From the NCBI GenBank assembly GCA_022774865.1, contig JALFLH010000015.1, positions 1 through 64,000 on the forward strand: a stretch of 64,000 nt of DNA. Reading direction: 5' to 3'. A program made the position numbers and the translations under genes. Below, in pieces: positions 1-10,041 of this stretch; positions within the stretch are counted from its first letter, which is position 1, and the number at the start of each line of letters is the position of its first letter. Source of the DNA: Clostridiales bacterium (GTDB lineage: Bacteria; Bacillota; Clostridia; Oscillospirales; Oscillospiraceae). Under the pieces are notes generated by a model. That model saw only the letters and a program-made list of their open reading frames with translations, had not been told where the DNA came from and searched no databases.

Positions 1-1
1 T

Positions 2-78
2 AGTGCAGACCCCTTGTATGTGTTTGGTGTTGTGTAGCGATTACATTATACCATACATTGGGTCTGCACTGCTTTTTT
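2..78 (+). terminator. Long stem-loop followed by T-run at window edge (terminator or 3' end of an upstream transcript)
   Basis: AGTGCAGACCC (2-12) pairs with GGGTCTGCACT (60-70), inner TGTATG/CATACA pairing, then GCTTTTTT. Confidence 0.6.
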
Positions 79-240
79 ATTTCGGATTTTTGATCGGATT
101 TTTGATTAAAAAGTTGGAATTTCTAGGGGTGCGAAGTTTGAGTAATTTATCACCAAATATATTGCATTTTATTTGGTTATGTGCTATATTTCTAAATTGA
201 GGAATTATGAATTTTACAAATCAAAAGGAGAGCAGATTTT

Positions 241-2079
241 ATGCCATCTCAGGAAAATATTCGCAATATCGCCATCATTGCCCACGTTGACCACGGCAAG
301 ACCACCCTGGTGGACGAAATGCTGAAGCAGGGCGGCATCTACCGGGAGAATCAGCAGACTGTGGAGCGGGTCATGGATTCCGGCGATCTGGAACGGGAGC
401 GGGGCATCACCATTCTGGCGAAAAACACCTCCGTCTACTATAAAGGCACCAAGATCAACATTGTGGATACCCCGGGCCACGCCGACTTCAGCGGCGAGGT
501 GGAGCGGATTCTGAAAATGGTCAACGGCGTTATTCTGCTGGTGGACGCCGCCGAAGGCCCCATGCCCCAGACCCGCTTCGTGCTGCAGAAGGCGCTGGAG
601 CTGGGTCACAAGGTCATCGTAGCCGTCAACAAGGTTGACAAGCCCGACGCCCGGGTTCATGAGGTTATGGATGAAATTCTGGAGCTGCTGCTGGATCTGA
701 ACGCCACCGATGAGCAGTTCAATTCCCCCACTGTTTTCTGCTCCGGCCGTCAGGGCACGGCTTCCTACAGCCCCGATGAACCGGGCACCGATCTGACGCC
801 TCTGTTTGAGACCATCGTCAAGTATATTGATCCGCCTCAGGGCGATGTGAACGCGCCCATGCAGCTTCTGGTCTCCTCCATTGACTATAACGATTATGTG
901 GGTCGGATCGCCGTGGGTCGGGTGGAGCGCGGCACCATCCGGGTCAATCAGGATGTGGTGATCTGTGACTACCACGATCCCGCTTTTAAGGAAAAGGGCA
1001 AGGTTGTGGCGCTGTACACTTTCGACGGTCTGACCAAGACCCCCGTGCAGGAGGCCTCCGCCGGTGAGATTGTGGCGCTGTCCGGCATGGCGGACATCAC
1101 CATCGGCCGTACCCTCTGCGCCCCCGAGGCTGTGGAACCCCTGCCCTTCGTGAAGATTTCCGATCCCACCATTGAAATGACCTTCTCGGTGAACGATTCT
1201 CCCTTTGCCGGCAAGGAGGGCAAATATGTCACCTCCCGGAACCTGCGCGACCGTCTGGAAAAAGAGCTTCTGAAGGATGTATCCCTGCACGTGACCGAGC
1301 AGGGCACCGATTCCTTCAATGTAGCCGGCCGGGGCGAGATGCATCTTAGCATTCTGATGGAGACCATGCGCCGGGAGGGCTACGAGTTCGCCGTGTCCAC
1401 TCCCCGGGTGCTGACCAAGGTCATCGACGGCAAGGTCTGCGAGCCCATCGAGCGGATGGTGGCCGACGTGCCGGAGGCGTGCATGGGCGCGGTCATTGAA
1501 AAGATGGGCAAGCGAAAGGGCGACCTGCTCTCCATGACCCCCATGGGCAGCCGCTACCGTCTGGAGTTCCTGGTTCCCTCCCGCGGCCTGTTCGGCTACC
1601 GGAACGAATTTCTCACCGACACCCGGGGCGAGGGCATCATGAGCTCCGTGCTGGAAACCTACGCTCCCATGAAGGGCGAAATTGAACGCCGCCAGTATGG
1701 TTCTCTGGTCTCCTTCGAGACCGGCGAGGCCTGCTCCTACGGCCTGTTCAACGCCCAGGAGCGGGGTGCCCTGTTCATTGGCCCCGGCACTCCGGTCTAC
1801 GCCGGTATGGTGGTAGGTATGTGCAGCCGGAACGAGGACATGAACGTGAACGTCTGCAAGAAAAAGCAGCTGACCAATATGCGCGCCGCCGGTTCCGACG
1901 ACGCCCTGCGTCTGACCAGCCCCCGGATTCTCTCTCTGGAGCAGTGCCTGGAATTTCTGGCCGACGACGAACTGCTGGAGTGCACGCCCAAGAGCCTGCG
2001 CATCCGCAAGCGGGAGCTGGATCATGCCGCCCGGATGCGTGCCGTCATGAAAAAGCGCGCCCAGGAGGAAAGCAAATAA
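241..2079 (+). CDS. typA: Ribosome-associated translational GTPase TypA/BipA
   Basis: [51 protein letters not shown] motifs; full-length 612 aa. Confidence 0.97.
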   Translation: MPSQENIRNIAIIAHVDHGKTTLVDEMLKQGGIYRENQQTVERVMDSGDLERERGITILAKNTSVYYKGTKINIVDTPGHADFSGEVERILKMVNGVILLVDAAEGPMPQTRFVLQKALELGHKVIVAVNKVDKPDARVHEVMDEILELLLDLNATDEQFNSPTVFCSGRQGTASYSPDEPGTDLTPLFETIVKYIDPPQGDVNAPMQLLVSSIDYNDYVGRIAVGRVERGTIRVNQDVVICDYHDPAFKEKGKVVALYTFDGLTKTPVQEASAGEIVALSGMADITIGRTLCAPEAVEPLPFVKISDPTIEMTFSVNDSPFAGKEGKYVTSRNLRDRLEKELLKDVSLHVTEQGTDSFNVAGRGEMHLSILMETMRREGYEFAVSTPRVLTKVIDGKVCEPIERMVADVPEACMGAVIEKMGKRKGDLLSMTPMGSRYRLEFLVPSRGLFGYRNEFLTDTRGEGIMSSVLETYAPMKGEIERRQYGSLVSFETGEACSYGLFNAQERGALFIGPGTPVYAGMVVGMCSRNEDMNVNVCKKKQLTNMRAAGSDDALRLTSPRILSLEQCLEFLADDELLECTPKSLRIRKRELDHAARMRAVMKKRAQEESK

Positions 2080-2124
2080 TCCAAACTCTGTCCGCAGACA
2101 AAGACAAGACCATGAGGATTTCCG

Positions 2125-3405
2125 ATGAACAAACAGGTAAAACAAATTCTTCTGATCGTCCTTGCCGTCCTTCTGATCGGTGAACTTGCCTTTCTGGGCT
2201 TCCGGGCTCTCCGCGGAGAAGAACCGCATCAGCCCGATCTTCCACCGGCCGCTGCTTCCTCCCCCACCGTGGAAACAATGGAAGCATTCGCTTCCTCCGC
2301 GCCATCGGAGGTGTCCGCCACGGAAGTCTCCGAAGCACCCACCGAAGCTTCCACGGAGCCAAAGGAAAGCCGGTATGTGCTGACCTTTACCGGCGACTGT
2401 ACCTTCGGCTCCACCGCCGAAAAATGGAGCAACGGCTACGGTTTTGTCAAAACCGTCGGTGAGAATTACAACTGGCCGTTTGAAAATCTGCGTCCCTATT
2501 TTGAAGCGGACGACTTCACCATCATCAATCTGGAGGGCCCTCTGACCGACAGCGGAACCCCTGCCGATAAGCAGTTTGTCTTTCGCGGGTTGCCGGATTA
2601 CACCCGGATCATGACGGGCGCCTCGGTGGAAGCCGTCACGCTGGCCAATAACCATGCCCGGGACTACGGGCAGACCGGCTACAACAATACCGTGCAGGCG
2701 CTGACCGACGGGGGCATCGCCTATGTGGAGCGGGACGGGACAGCCCTGTACACCACCGAAAGCGGTCTGACCATCGGCCTGTACGCCGCCTCCTTCAGCT
2801 TCCGGGAAAGCAGCATCCGGGCCGCCATTTCCGGATTGCGGGAGCAGGGCGCGGAAATCGTGGTCTGCGCGTTCCACTGGGGCGACGAGGGCACCTACCG
2901 CCCCAACGGCAGTCAGGAATACTTCGGCCGTCTGGCCATCGAGGCCGGGGCGGATATCGTCTGGGGACACCATCCCCATGTGCTGCAGAAAATCGAGCGT
3001 TATGGAAACGGCGTGATTTTCTACAGTCTGGGCAACTGTTCCTTCGGCGGCAACACCTATCCGAAGGATTACGACTCCGCCATCGTGCAGCAGGAGGTTA
3101 TCCGCGGCAGCGACGGCACCGTCCGGCTGGGAGAGCTGACTATCGTTCCCATTTCCCTCAGCTCCGTCAGCGGCCGGAATAACTATCAGCCCACACCCCT
3201 CCAGCCCGACACCGAAGCCTATGCGCGGGTGCTGAGCAAGCTGGACGGGAGCTTCCGGGGCGCTGATCTGATATCCGCCGAAACGGCGCCCCCCACCCAA
3301 ATGCCCACCGTCCCGGCGGAAACCGGGGAGACAGGCGTGCCGGAAACCGCCGCGCCGGAAATCCCCACCGGGGAAATTCCCGGCTCCACTGGCGCAGAAT
3401 CCTGA
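2125..3405 (+). CDS. CapA-family (PGA_cap) metallophosphatase-like exported protein
   Basis: N-terminal TM, Ser/Thr/Glu-rich linker, LTFTGDCTFGS, NLEGPLTD, LANNHARDYG, WGHHPHVLQKIE motifs. Confidence 0.85.
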   Translation: MNKQVKQILLIVLAVLLIGELAFLGFRALRGEEPHQPDLPPAAASSPTVETMEAFASSAPSEVSATEVSEAPTEASTEPKESRYVLTFTGDCTFGSTAEKWSNGYGFVKTVGENYNWPFENLRPYFEADDFTIINLEGPLTDSGTPADKQFVFRGLPDYTRIMTGASVEAVTLANNHARDYGQTGYNNTVQALTDGGIAYVERDGTALYTTESGLTIGLYAASFSFRESSIRAAISGLREQGAEIVVCAFHWGDEGTYRPNGSQEYFGRLAIEAGADIVWGHHPHVLQKIERYGNGVIFYSLGNCSFGGNTYPKDYDSAIVQQEVIRGSDGTVRLGELTIVPISLSSVSGRNNYQPTPLQPDTEAYARVLSKLDGSFRGADLISAETAPPTQMPTVPAETGETGVPETAAPEIPTGEIPGSTGAES

Positions 3406-3451
3406 TTTTTTTGCCGCTGTCCGGCTTTTTCGGAAAAATCCGAAAAAAATG

Positions 3452-3480
3452 TTGACCTGAAAGATATTTTCGGTTACAAT
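3452..3480 (+). promoter_or_regulatory. Candidate sigma-A promoter for the rpmH operon
   Basis: TTGACC - 17 bp - TACAAT about 90 bp upstream of rpmH. Confidence 0.6.
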
Positions 3481-3571
3481 GTTCGGGTATGATCGCAAGA
3501 TCAGTTAGAATGTGTTGCTGCGGCCATTTTGGCTGTCGAGCATATTGATTTTTAACAGGAGGTGTATTTTC

Positions 3572-3706
3572 ATGAAGCGTACCTATCAGCCCAGCCGCCG
3601 TCACCGTTCCAAGGTGCATGGTTTCCGTCAGAGAATGGCTACTTCCAACGGCCGCAAGGTTCTGGCCCGCCGCCGTGCAAAGGGCCGCAAGGTTCTGTCC
3701 GCCTGA
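3572..3706 (+). CDS. rpmH: 50S ribosomal protein L34
   Basis: [53 protein letters not shown] upstream. Confidence 0.98.
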   Translation: MKRTYQPSRRHRSKVHGFRQRMATSNGRKVLARRRAKGRKVLSA

Positions 3707-3815
3707 GCGTGACCCGTGGGTCAATTCCGAAGCGGAATACGCGCGTAAAGCGAAACGGGAGCTACAGCGGGGTGAATGGCAGATTCGCCCCGCTCCCTTT
3801 TTAGGGAGGTTTTTC

Positions 3816-4160
3816 ATGAAATTCTCACGCAGTCTCAAACTGAACCACATTTTCCAGCGTCTTTACCATACCGGCGGCCACGCCAACAGCTTTCTGGTTC
3901 TGTACGCGCGGCGCAACCGCTCCTGCACCAATCGGGTGGGCATTACCGTCAGCAAAAAGCTGGGTCATGCCGTGGTACGCAACCGGGTTCGCAGAAGACT
4001 GCGGGAAATCTACCGTCTGAATGAGGCGCAGTTCCAGCCCGGCTGGGACATTGTGGTGGTGGCACGGACAAAGGCCGTCCACGCCGGCTTTGGCGAGTTG
4101 ACGGAGAGCTATCTCTCCCTGGCCCGGAAAGCCGGAATCCTGCGTGCGCCGGAAAGTTGA
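3816..4160 (+). CDS. rnpA: Ribonuclease P protein component
   Basis: [28 protein letters not shown] motif; position after rpmH. Confidence 0.96.
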   Translation: MKFSRSLKLNHIFQRLYHTGGHANSFLVLYARRNRSCTNRVGITVSKKLGHAVVRNRVRRRLREIYRLNEAQFQPGWDIVVVARTKAVHAGFGELTESYLSLARKAGILRAPES

Positions 4161-4164
4161 TGCC

Positions 4165-4377
4165 ATGAAACGTCTGATGCTCTGTCTCATCCGCTTTTAT
4201 CAGCGGGCGATTTCTCCCTTTACGCCAGCCTGCTGCCGGTTTTCTCCCACCTGTTCCCGCTATGCCTACGAAGCCATCACGAAATACGGGGCCTTAAAGG
4301 GCGGCTGGCTTGCCTTCAAACGGCTGCTCCGCTGCCAGCCCTTCTACAAGGGCGACTGGTATGACCCCGTGCCCTAA
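4165..4377 (+). CDS. yidD: Membrane protein insertion efficiency factor YidD
   Basis: [33 protein letters not shown]. Confidence 0.96.
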   Translation: MKRLMLCLIRFYQRAISPFTPACCRFSPTCSRYAYEAITKYGALKGGWLAFKRLLRCQPFYKGDWYDPVP

Positions 4378-4402
4378 CCCGAAACTTCAAGGAGGTATGT
4401 CA

Positions 4403-5644
4403 ATGTTCCTCGCGTTTCACATCAGCGACATTATTACCATTCCCTTTGGTTATCTGCTGGACTGGCTGTACCAGTTCACCTCCAATTATGGTATCGCGCT
4501 GATCCTCTTTGCGATTCTGGTCAAGCTGATTCTTTTCCCCATTCAGGCCAAGTCGAAAAAGAGCATGATGAAAATGTCCCGCCTGTCTCCTCTGGTGCAG
4601 AAGATTCAGGCACGCTATCCCGACGATCAGCAAAAGCAGAACGAAGCCCTGCAGCAGCTATATAAAGACGAAGGCGTCTCCATGACCGGCGGCTGCCTGT
4701 GGAGCTTTGTCCCCCTGCTGATCCTGCTGCCGCTGTACCAGGTTGTCCGTCAGCCCATCGTCTATATGCTCCATGAGAGCCTCGATGTGGCGGAGCAGAT
4801 CATTGAGATCATCAAAGCCGCCAATTCCGAGTATTTCGGCGGAAATCCCTATTACCACCAGATGGTGGCCGCCCGGTATCTCCCCGAGTTCGCCGAGGCG
4901 ATCAAGGAGGCCATTCCCTCCGTGTCCGCCAATACCCTGGCCGGACTGAATTTCGATTTTCTTGGCATTGATCTGGGCGCGGTGCCCCAGTTCAATGTAT
5001 TCCGGTGGACAACCTGGGACTGGGCGCATATTGGCGCGTTTCTGATCCCCATTCTGTCCGCGGGCAGCCAGGTTCTGTCCATGTTCATCTCCCAGAAGAT
5101 GAACGATTCCGTCATTACCAACGAAAAAGGCGTGCAGGATAAGGAAACCGCCAAAAACTCCCAGCAGAATCAGACCAACATGATCATGATGTGGATGATG
5201 CCCCTGATGTCGCTGTGGATCGGCTTTACCGTGCCCGCCGCACTGAGCCTGTACTGGTTCATTCAGGGTATTGTCTCCATTGTGCAGGATGTATTTCTGA
5301 CCCAGCATTACCGCAAGATCTATGACGCCGAGGATGCCGTCCGGCTCCAGAAGGCCATGGAGGAAGAGCGGCTGGAAGCTGAGCGGGAGCGCGTCCGCGC
5401 CGAGCGCCGAGCCGCCAATCCCGACGGGCAGACCCAGAACACCAGCAAGAAGAAAATGCAGAAACAGCAGCAGCTGGCGGAGGAAGCCGCCAAGGCCGCC
5501 GCTGCCCGGGAATACGCCGCGAAAAAGGGAATTGTTGTGGACGAGGAAGCCGCTCCTGCGTGTATGTCCGGCATCCCCGAACGTCCTTTCTGCAAGGGCC
5601 GCAACTACAATCCCAACCGCTACAGAAAACATACGGAGGAATAA
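4403..5644 (+). CDS. yidC: Membrane protein insertase YidC/Oxa1 family
   Basis: YidC core (YGIALILFAILVKLILFPIQAKSKKSMMKM; PLYQVVRQPI); context rnpA-yidD-yidC-jag; start placed at second ATG after GGAGG. Confidence 0.93.
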   Translation: MFLAFHISDIITIPFGYLLDWLYQFTSNYGIALILFAILVKLILFPIQAKSKKSMMKMSRLSPLVQKIQARYPDDQQKQNEALQQLYKDEGVSMTGGCLWSFVPLLILLPLYQVVRQPIVYMLHESLDVAEQIIEIIKAANSEYFGGNPYYHQMVAARYLPEFAEAIKEAIPSVSANTLAGLNFDFLGIDLGAVPQFNVFRWTTWDWAHIGAFLIPILSAGSQVLSMFISQKMNDSVITNEKGVQDKETAKNSQQNQTNMIMMWMMPLMSLWIGFTVPAALSLYWFIQGIVSIVQDVFLTQHYRKIYDAEDAVRLQKAMEEERLEAERERVRAERRAANPDGQTQNTSKKKMQKQQQLAEEAAKAAAAREYAAKKGIVVDEEAAPACMSGIPERPFCKGRNYNPNRYRKHTEE

Positions 5645-5647
5645 ACA

Positions 5648-6577
5648 ATGGAAAAGACGATTGTTGTCACCGGTAAGACCATCGACCTGGCCATTGAATC
5701 CGCGCTGAACCAGCTTGGCCTGGACCGGGACAGTGTTTCCGTTCAGGTTCTACAGCAGGCCAAATCCGGTTTTCTCGGATTTGGCGCTCAGCCTGCCAAG
5801 GTTCAGGTGACTTATGAAGCACCCGACCCCGTGCCGGAAGCGCCCAAGGTGGCGCTGTCCTCCGCCTCCCGTTCCAAGCCCAAAACCGCCAAGAAGCCCG
5901 AGGAATCCAAGACCGAGCCGGTTAAGCAGGAGCCGCAGTCCGAAGCCGCCAAGGTGGAGCCGCCCAAAGCGCCTGCGCCCAGGCAGGAAGCCCCTGCGGC
6001 CGAGAAGCCCCGTCAGCCCAGACCCGAGCGCCGCTCTGACACCCCAAAAGCGCCCAAGCAGCCCAAGTCTGAGACCACGCCTAAGCAGCCGAAGGCTCCC
6101 AAAACCTTTACGCCTGCCGCTCCCGGTTCCGTTGAAGAAAAGATCGAGGTCTTTATCAAGGGTCTGCTGGAGAAAATGGACTCCGACGCCGTGCCTCACG
6201 CCTGGAAAGACGCCGACGGTAATTATCAGGTGGAACTGACCGGTTCCGATCTGGGTTATCTGATCGGACGCCGGGGTGATACGCTGGATGCCATTCAGCA
6301 TCTTGCCAACTACACCATCAACCGGGGTATGGAGGGACATATCCGCATCACCGTGGACGCCGAGGACTACCGCCAGAAGCGGGAGGAGAGTCTGCGCCGC
6401 TACGCCCGCAAAAAGGCGCAGCAGGTGCTCAAGGCACGCCGCCGCACCACGCTGGAGCCGATGAACGCTTACGAGCGGCACGTGATCCACGCCGCGCTGC
6501 AGGATATGGACAATATCACCACCCATTCCACCGGCACCGAACCGAACCGCCGGGTCGTCATTGAGTACGTCCGGTAA
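5648..6577 (+). CDS. jag: RNA-binding protein Jag/KhpB (Jag-N, Pro/Lys-rich linker, KH, R3H)
   Basis: Jag_N, GSDLGYLIGRRGDTLDAIQHL KH loop, R3H tail HSTGTEPNRRVVIEY. Confidence 0.95.
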   Translation: MEKTIVVTGKTIDLAIESALNQLGLDRDSVSVQVLQQAKSGFLGFGAQPAKVQVTYEAPDPVPEAPKVALSSASRSKPKTAKKPEESKTEPVKQEPQSEAAKVEPPKAPAPRQEAPAAEKPRQPRPERRSDTPKAPKQPKSETTPKQPKAPKTFTPAAPGSVEEKIEVFIKGLLEKMDSDAVPHAWKDADGNYQVELTGSDLGYLIGRRGDTLDAIQHLANYTINRGMEGHIRITVDAEDYRQKREESLRRYARKKAQQVLKARRRTTLEPMNAYERHVIHAALQDMDNITTHSTGTEPNRRVVIEYVR

Positions 6578-6587
6578 ATTCATCCAT

Positions 6588-6629
6588 AAAAAATCCTCCG
6601 TATGAAATGACCATACGGAGGATTTTTTT
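6588..6629 (+). terminator. Rho-independent terminator of the rpmH-jag operon
   Basis: AAAAAATCCTCCGTATG / CATACGGAGGATTTTTTT. Confidence 0.9.
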
Positions 6630-6634
6630 GCTTG

Positions 6635-6916
6635 TTAACCTATGGGGGACGGGGTTTTCATCCCGCACATCCCATCCGATTCCCCATTGAGCAGATCCTG
6701 TTGCGTGAACTGCTCGATGGGGAGGTCAAATACATCGCTGATGCGTTTCAGTTGACGGTGAGTAAAAAAGGGAAGCACCCGCTCCTCCTCAAAGTCCCGC
6801 AGGGTCAGGACACTGATTCCCACCAGCCTGGAAAGTGCCCGCCGGGAGACCCGGTATTTTTCCCGCAGATAGCGGATATTCCTGGTGCATACAAAATCAT
6901 TGAAAACCACGACCAT
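6635..6916 (-). CDS. Small XRE-like helix-turn-helix protein
   Basis: NIRYLREKYRVSRRALSRLVGISVLTLRDFEEERVLP HTH pattern, 93 aa. Confidence 0.65.
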   Translation of the reverse strand: MVVVFNDFVCTRNIRYLREKYRVSRRALSRLVGISVLTLRDFEEERVLPFFTHRQLKRISDVFDLPIEQFTQQDLLNGESDGMCGMKTPSPIG

Positions 6917-6940
6917 ATAATCACCCTTTTCCCATTTGGT

Positions 6941-6998
6941 AATATTGTATCCTACTTTATCGGATTAGTCAATATTCGATAATACTGAATGCTATAAT
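6941..6998. promoter_or_regulatory. Operator-like nested inverted repeats in the divergent XRE/RHH intergenic region
   Basis: AATATTG(6941)...CAATATT(6970); TTATCG(6957)...CGATAA(6977); TATAAT at 6993. Confidence 0.5.
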
Positions 6999-7016
6999 AT
7001 CGCCGAGGTGAGGAGC

Positions 7017-7163
7017 GTGAAACCACTAAAGGAAAAGATCAGCATAACCATCGACAGCGATTTACTGGCCAAACTGCGGGAGAAAGCAGAGGAAGACGAC
7101 CGTTCCGTTTCCAGTTTCATCAACCTGATTCTAAAAAAATATCTGGAAGAAACAAAAGAATAA
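7017..7163 (+). CDS. Ribbon-helix-helix (CopG/Arc-like) small DNA-binding protein, GTG start
   Basis: MKPLKEKISITIDSDLLAKLREKAEEDDRSVSSFINLILKKYLEETKE*, RBS GAGGTGAGGA; missing from the ORF track (48 aa, GTG start). Confidence 0.75.
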   Translation: MKPLKEKISITIDSDLLAKLREKAEEDDRSVSSFINLILKKYLEETKE

Positions 7164-7245
7164 CCACGCGATCATTCCGCCGAAAACGGTTTGGCACCCC
7201 AACAGGCCAAATGGAGTGCCTCTCCCAAAAACCGCGTTTTGAAAA

Positions 7246-7268
7246 CCCTTCCCGAATGCCGGGAAGGG
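7246..7268. terminator. Bidirectional terminator between RHH gene and guaB
   Basis: CCCTTCCCG / CGGGAAGGG flanked by AAAAC and TCGATTTTT. Confidence 0.75.
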
Positions 7269-7275
7269 TCGATTT

Positions 7276-8781
7276 TTACTTTGTGGGAGAGGTGGAGCGG
7301 AGGGTAACGTCATGATAGCCGCCCTCCACGATGGAGACGGAGGATACCAACGTCAGCTTGGCGTCCCGGTGCAGGTCGGGAATATTGGTCACGCCCACGT
7401 TGCACATGGTAGAGCGAACCTTGTACAGGGAGCTTTCCACGTTGTCATGGAGCGGGCCGGCGTAGGTGACATAGGAATCCACACCCTCCTCAAAACTGAG
7501 CTTTGCGGAGCCGCCCAGATCGTAGCGCTGCCAGTTCCGGGCACGGTTGGAGCCTTCACCCCAGTATTCCTTCATATAAGCGCCGTTGACCATGACCTTG
7601 TTGGTGGGAGATTCGTCAAACCGGGCAAAGTAACGGCCCAGCATCAGGAAATCCGCGCCCATGGCCAGTGCCAGCGTCATGTGGTAGTCGTGGACAATGC
7701 CGCCGTCGGAACAGATGGGCACATAAATGCCGGTTTCCCGGAAATACTCGTCCCGGGCCGCAGCCACCTCAATCAGGGCAGTCGCCTGGCCGCGGCCGAT
7801 GCCCTTGGTCTCCCGGGTGATGCAGATGGAGCCGCCGCCTATGCCGACCTTCACGAAGTCCGCGCCGGCCCGGGCCAGAAACAGGAAGCCGTCCCGGTCA
7901 ACCACATTGCCCGCGCCGATTTTCACGGTATCGCCGTAGTGCTCCCGCACCCAGGCGATGGTTTTGGACTGCCAGCAGGTGTAGCCCTCGGAGGAATCGA
8001 TCACCAGACAATCCACGCCCGCGTCCAGCAGGGCGGGAATTCGCTGGGCATAGTCCCGGGTGTTGATGCCCGCGCCCACCAGATAGCGTTTCTTCGCGTC
8101 CAGCAGCTCCAGAGGGTTTTTCTTGTGGGTGGCGTAGTCCTTGCGGAATACGAAATACATCAGGTGGTCGTTCTCATCCACGATGGGCAGGCTGTTGAGT
8201 TTGTGTTCCCAGATGATATCGTTTGCTTCCTTCAGCGTGGTTTCCCTGGGTGCGGTGACCAGTTTTTCCCGGGGGGTCATGAAGTCCGCCACCTTATCGG
8301 TGGGGTTCATGCGGGAAACCCGGTAATCCCGGCTGGTGACGATGCCCAGCAGCTTACCGGTTGCGCTGCCGTCGTCGGTGATGGCCACGGTGGAAAAACC
8401 GTTCTTTTCCTTCAGTGCCAGCACGTCCGCCAACGTATGCTCCGGCGTCAGGTTGGAGGCGGACACCACAAAACCGGCCTTGTAATTTTTCACCCTGCGC
8501 ACCATTTCCGCCTGGTTCTCAATGGTCTGGGAGCCATAGATGAAGCTGATGCCGCCCTCCTTGGCCAGCGCAATGGCCAGCGTATCGTTGGACACGGACT
8601 GCATCACAGCGGAGGTCAGGGGCACATTCAGGCTGATGGCAGGCTCCTCGAAGCCCTTGCGATACTTGACCAGAGGCGTCCGCAGAGAGACACGGTCGGG
8701 AATACAGTCTTCCGAAGTATAGCCGGGAATCAGAAGATACTCGCTGAAGGTGTGGCTGGGTTCCGGATAATAGTACGCCAT
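7276..8781 (-). CDS. guaB: IMP dehydrogenase family protein
   Basis: IMPDH/GMPR fold with CBS pair; [29 protein letters not shown] motifs. Confidence 0.9.
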   Translation of the reverse strand: MAYYYPEPSHTFSEYLLIPGYTSEDCIPDRVSLRTPLVKYRKGFEEPAISLNVPLTSAVMQSVSNDTLAIALAKEGGISFIYGSQTIENQAEMVRRVKNYKAGFVVSASNLTPEHTLADVLALKEKNGFSTVAITDDGSATGKLLGIVTSRDYRVSRMNPTDKVADFMTPREKLVTAPRETTLKEANDIIWEHKLNSLPIVDENDHLMYFVFRKDYATHKKNPLELLDAKKRYLVGAGINTRDYAQRIPALLDAGVDCLVIDSSEGYTCWQSKTIAWVREHYGDTVKIGAGNVVDRDGFLFLARAGADFVKVGIGGGSICITRETKGIGRGQATALIEVAAARDEYFRETGIYVPICSDGGIVHDYHMTLALAMGADFLMLGRYFARFDESPTNKVMVNGAYMKEYWGEGSNRARNWQRYDLGGSAKLSFEEGVDSYVTYAGPLHDNVESSLYKVRSTMCNVGVTNIPDLHRDAKLTLVSSVSIVEGGYHDVTLRSTSPTK

Positions 8782-8838
8782 TGGGTGTTTACCTCCTGTA
8801 TTGGAAATGAATATATGTGAAATGACGAACGAATTCGT

Positions 8839-9759
8839 TTATACGGCTTTGCCGTCTCCCTTGTCCAGCAACTGCTTTTCCTGCTGGCCATGAACATCGA
8901 TCTTTGTGAAATTGCCCATTACCTCATTGACCTGACTCATCACGGCAAAGGTATGGGGATACTCCCGGATCAGGGCGGACAGGGATGCCACCTGTGTTTT
9001 ATTCACGATGCACACCAGTATGCTGACCTCCCGCCCCAGATACATCCCCTTTCCGGGAATCAGCGTGGCGCTGTGGTGGAGCCGGTTGATGATGGCGTCG
9101 GAGATCTGCTCCGGGTAATTGGTGATAATTTCAAACCGGACGGCGCTGCGCACGCCCTTGGTCAGCCGTTCGGAAACGGAGCTGGACATGAACGAATACA
9201 TGATGCACAGCAGCACCGGCTCAATCTGGAAATCGTAGACAAAATAGGAACACACCGCAACAGCCGCGTTCATCACAAAAATCAGCCAGAAGATGCTCTT
9301 CTCCGGGTGGGATTTATGGATGATGGCAGCGACAAAATCCGTTCCGCCGGAATAAGCGCTGGCCTGTATCAGCAACGCGTAGCAGCCGCCGTTGATGATG
9401 CCGGCAACCAGCGGCCCCAAAATAGCGCTGGTTCCGTTCTGGGTATAATAGACAAAGGGCGTCAGATTCACCCGGTCCAGCAGAAGCAGACACGTGGAAA
9501 AGGTCAGCACATACACCATGCTTCTGACGGCCAGCGGCTTACTCACGGAGAAATAGACCCAGATGGCCAGGGGTACATTGATAATCAAACTCAGATAGCC
9601 CACGCTGATGCCGAAAACATACTGGATCATGGTGCAGATACCATTGAGTCCCGCCGGGGCAAAGCGGTTCGGAAAAACAAACAGCTCATAGTTCATCGCG
9701 CAGACCATGGCAAGTCCCACCACCACGGCATAGGTCAGCAGCTTTTTGGCAGTTTTCAT
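8839..9759 (-). CDS. YitT family membrane protein (DUF161/DUF2179)
   Basis: Multi-TM N-terminus; C-terminal soluble domain GKGMYLGREVSILVCIVNKTQV. Confidence 0.9.
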   Translation of the reverse strand: MKTAKKLLTYAVVVGLAMVCAMNYELFVFPNRFAPAGLNGICTMIQYVFGISVGYLSLIINVPLAIWVYFSVSKPLAVRSMVYVLTFSTCLLLLDRVNLTPFVYYTQNGTSAILGPLVAGIINGGCYALLIQASAYSGGTDFVAAIIHKSHPEKSIFWLIFVMNAAVAVCSYFVYDFQIEPVLLCIMYSFMSSSVSERLTKGVRSAVRFEIITNYPEQISDAIINRLHHSATLIPGKGMYLGREVSILVCIVNKTQVASLSALIREYPHTFAVMSQVNEVMGNFTKIDVHGQQEKQLLDKGDGKAV

Positions 9760-10041
9760 GAAAAAATCTCCTGATAGCCTGTCTGATTCAATCGGCGGCG
9801 TTCCGCTTTCTAATTTTGTATGATAGCATACCTTGCGCGGCGGGTCAAGCTGGCATTCCGACGTTTTTTCCGCCCCGGAACCGTTTCCAGTTATGCTATT
9901 TCTTTTATTTAATTGTATATCTACAATTTACCCTTGTTTTTTCACGTTTCGTATGATAAAATTTAAGTTGAGATATTTTGCGCCGGAACGCGGATTCTGC
10001 CGCTTTCAGGCAGTTTTTCAAGAACAGAAAGGAGCCGCGCC

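Noticed and set aside
214-3498. 1094-aa minus-strand ORF
   Set aside because: Antisense shadow of typA and capA-like genes; the protein is low-complexity Gly/His/Gln-rich with no family pattern, typical of GC-rich codon shadows.
5820-6110. Pro/Lys-rich repeats in jag as a mobile or structural DNA repeat
   Set aside because: Variable linker between Jag-N and KH domains is common in Jag/KhpB proteins; not a DNA-level feature.
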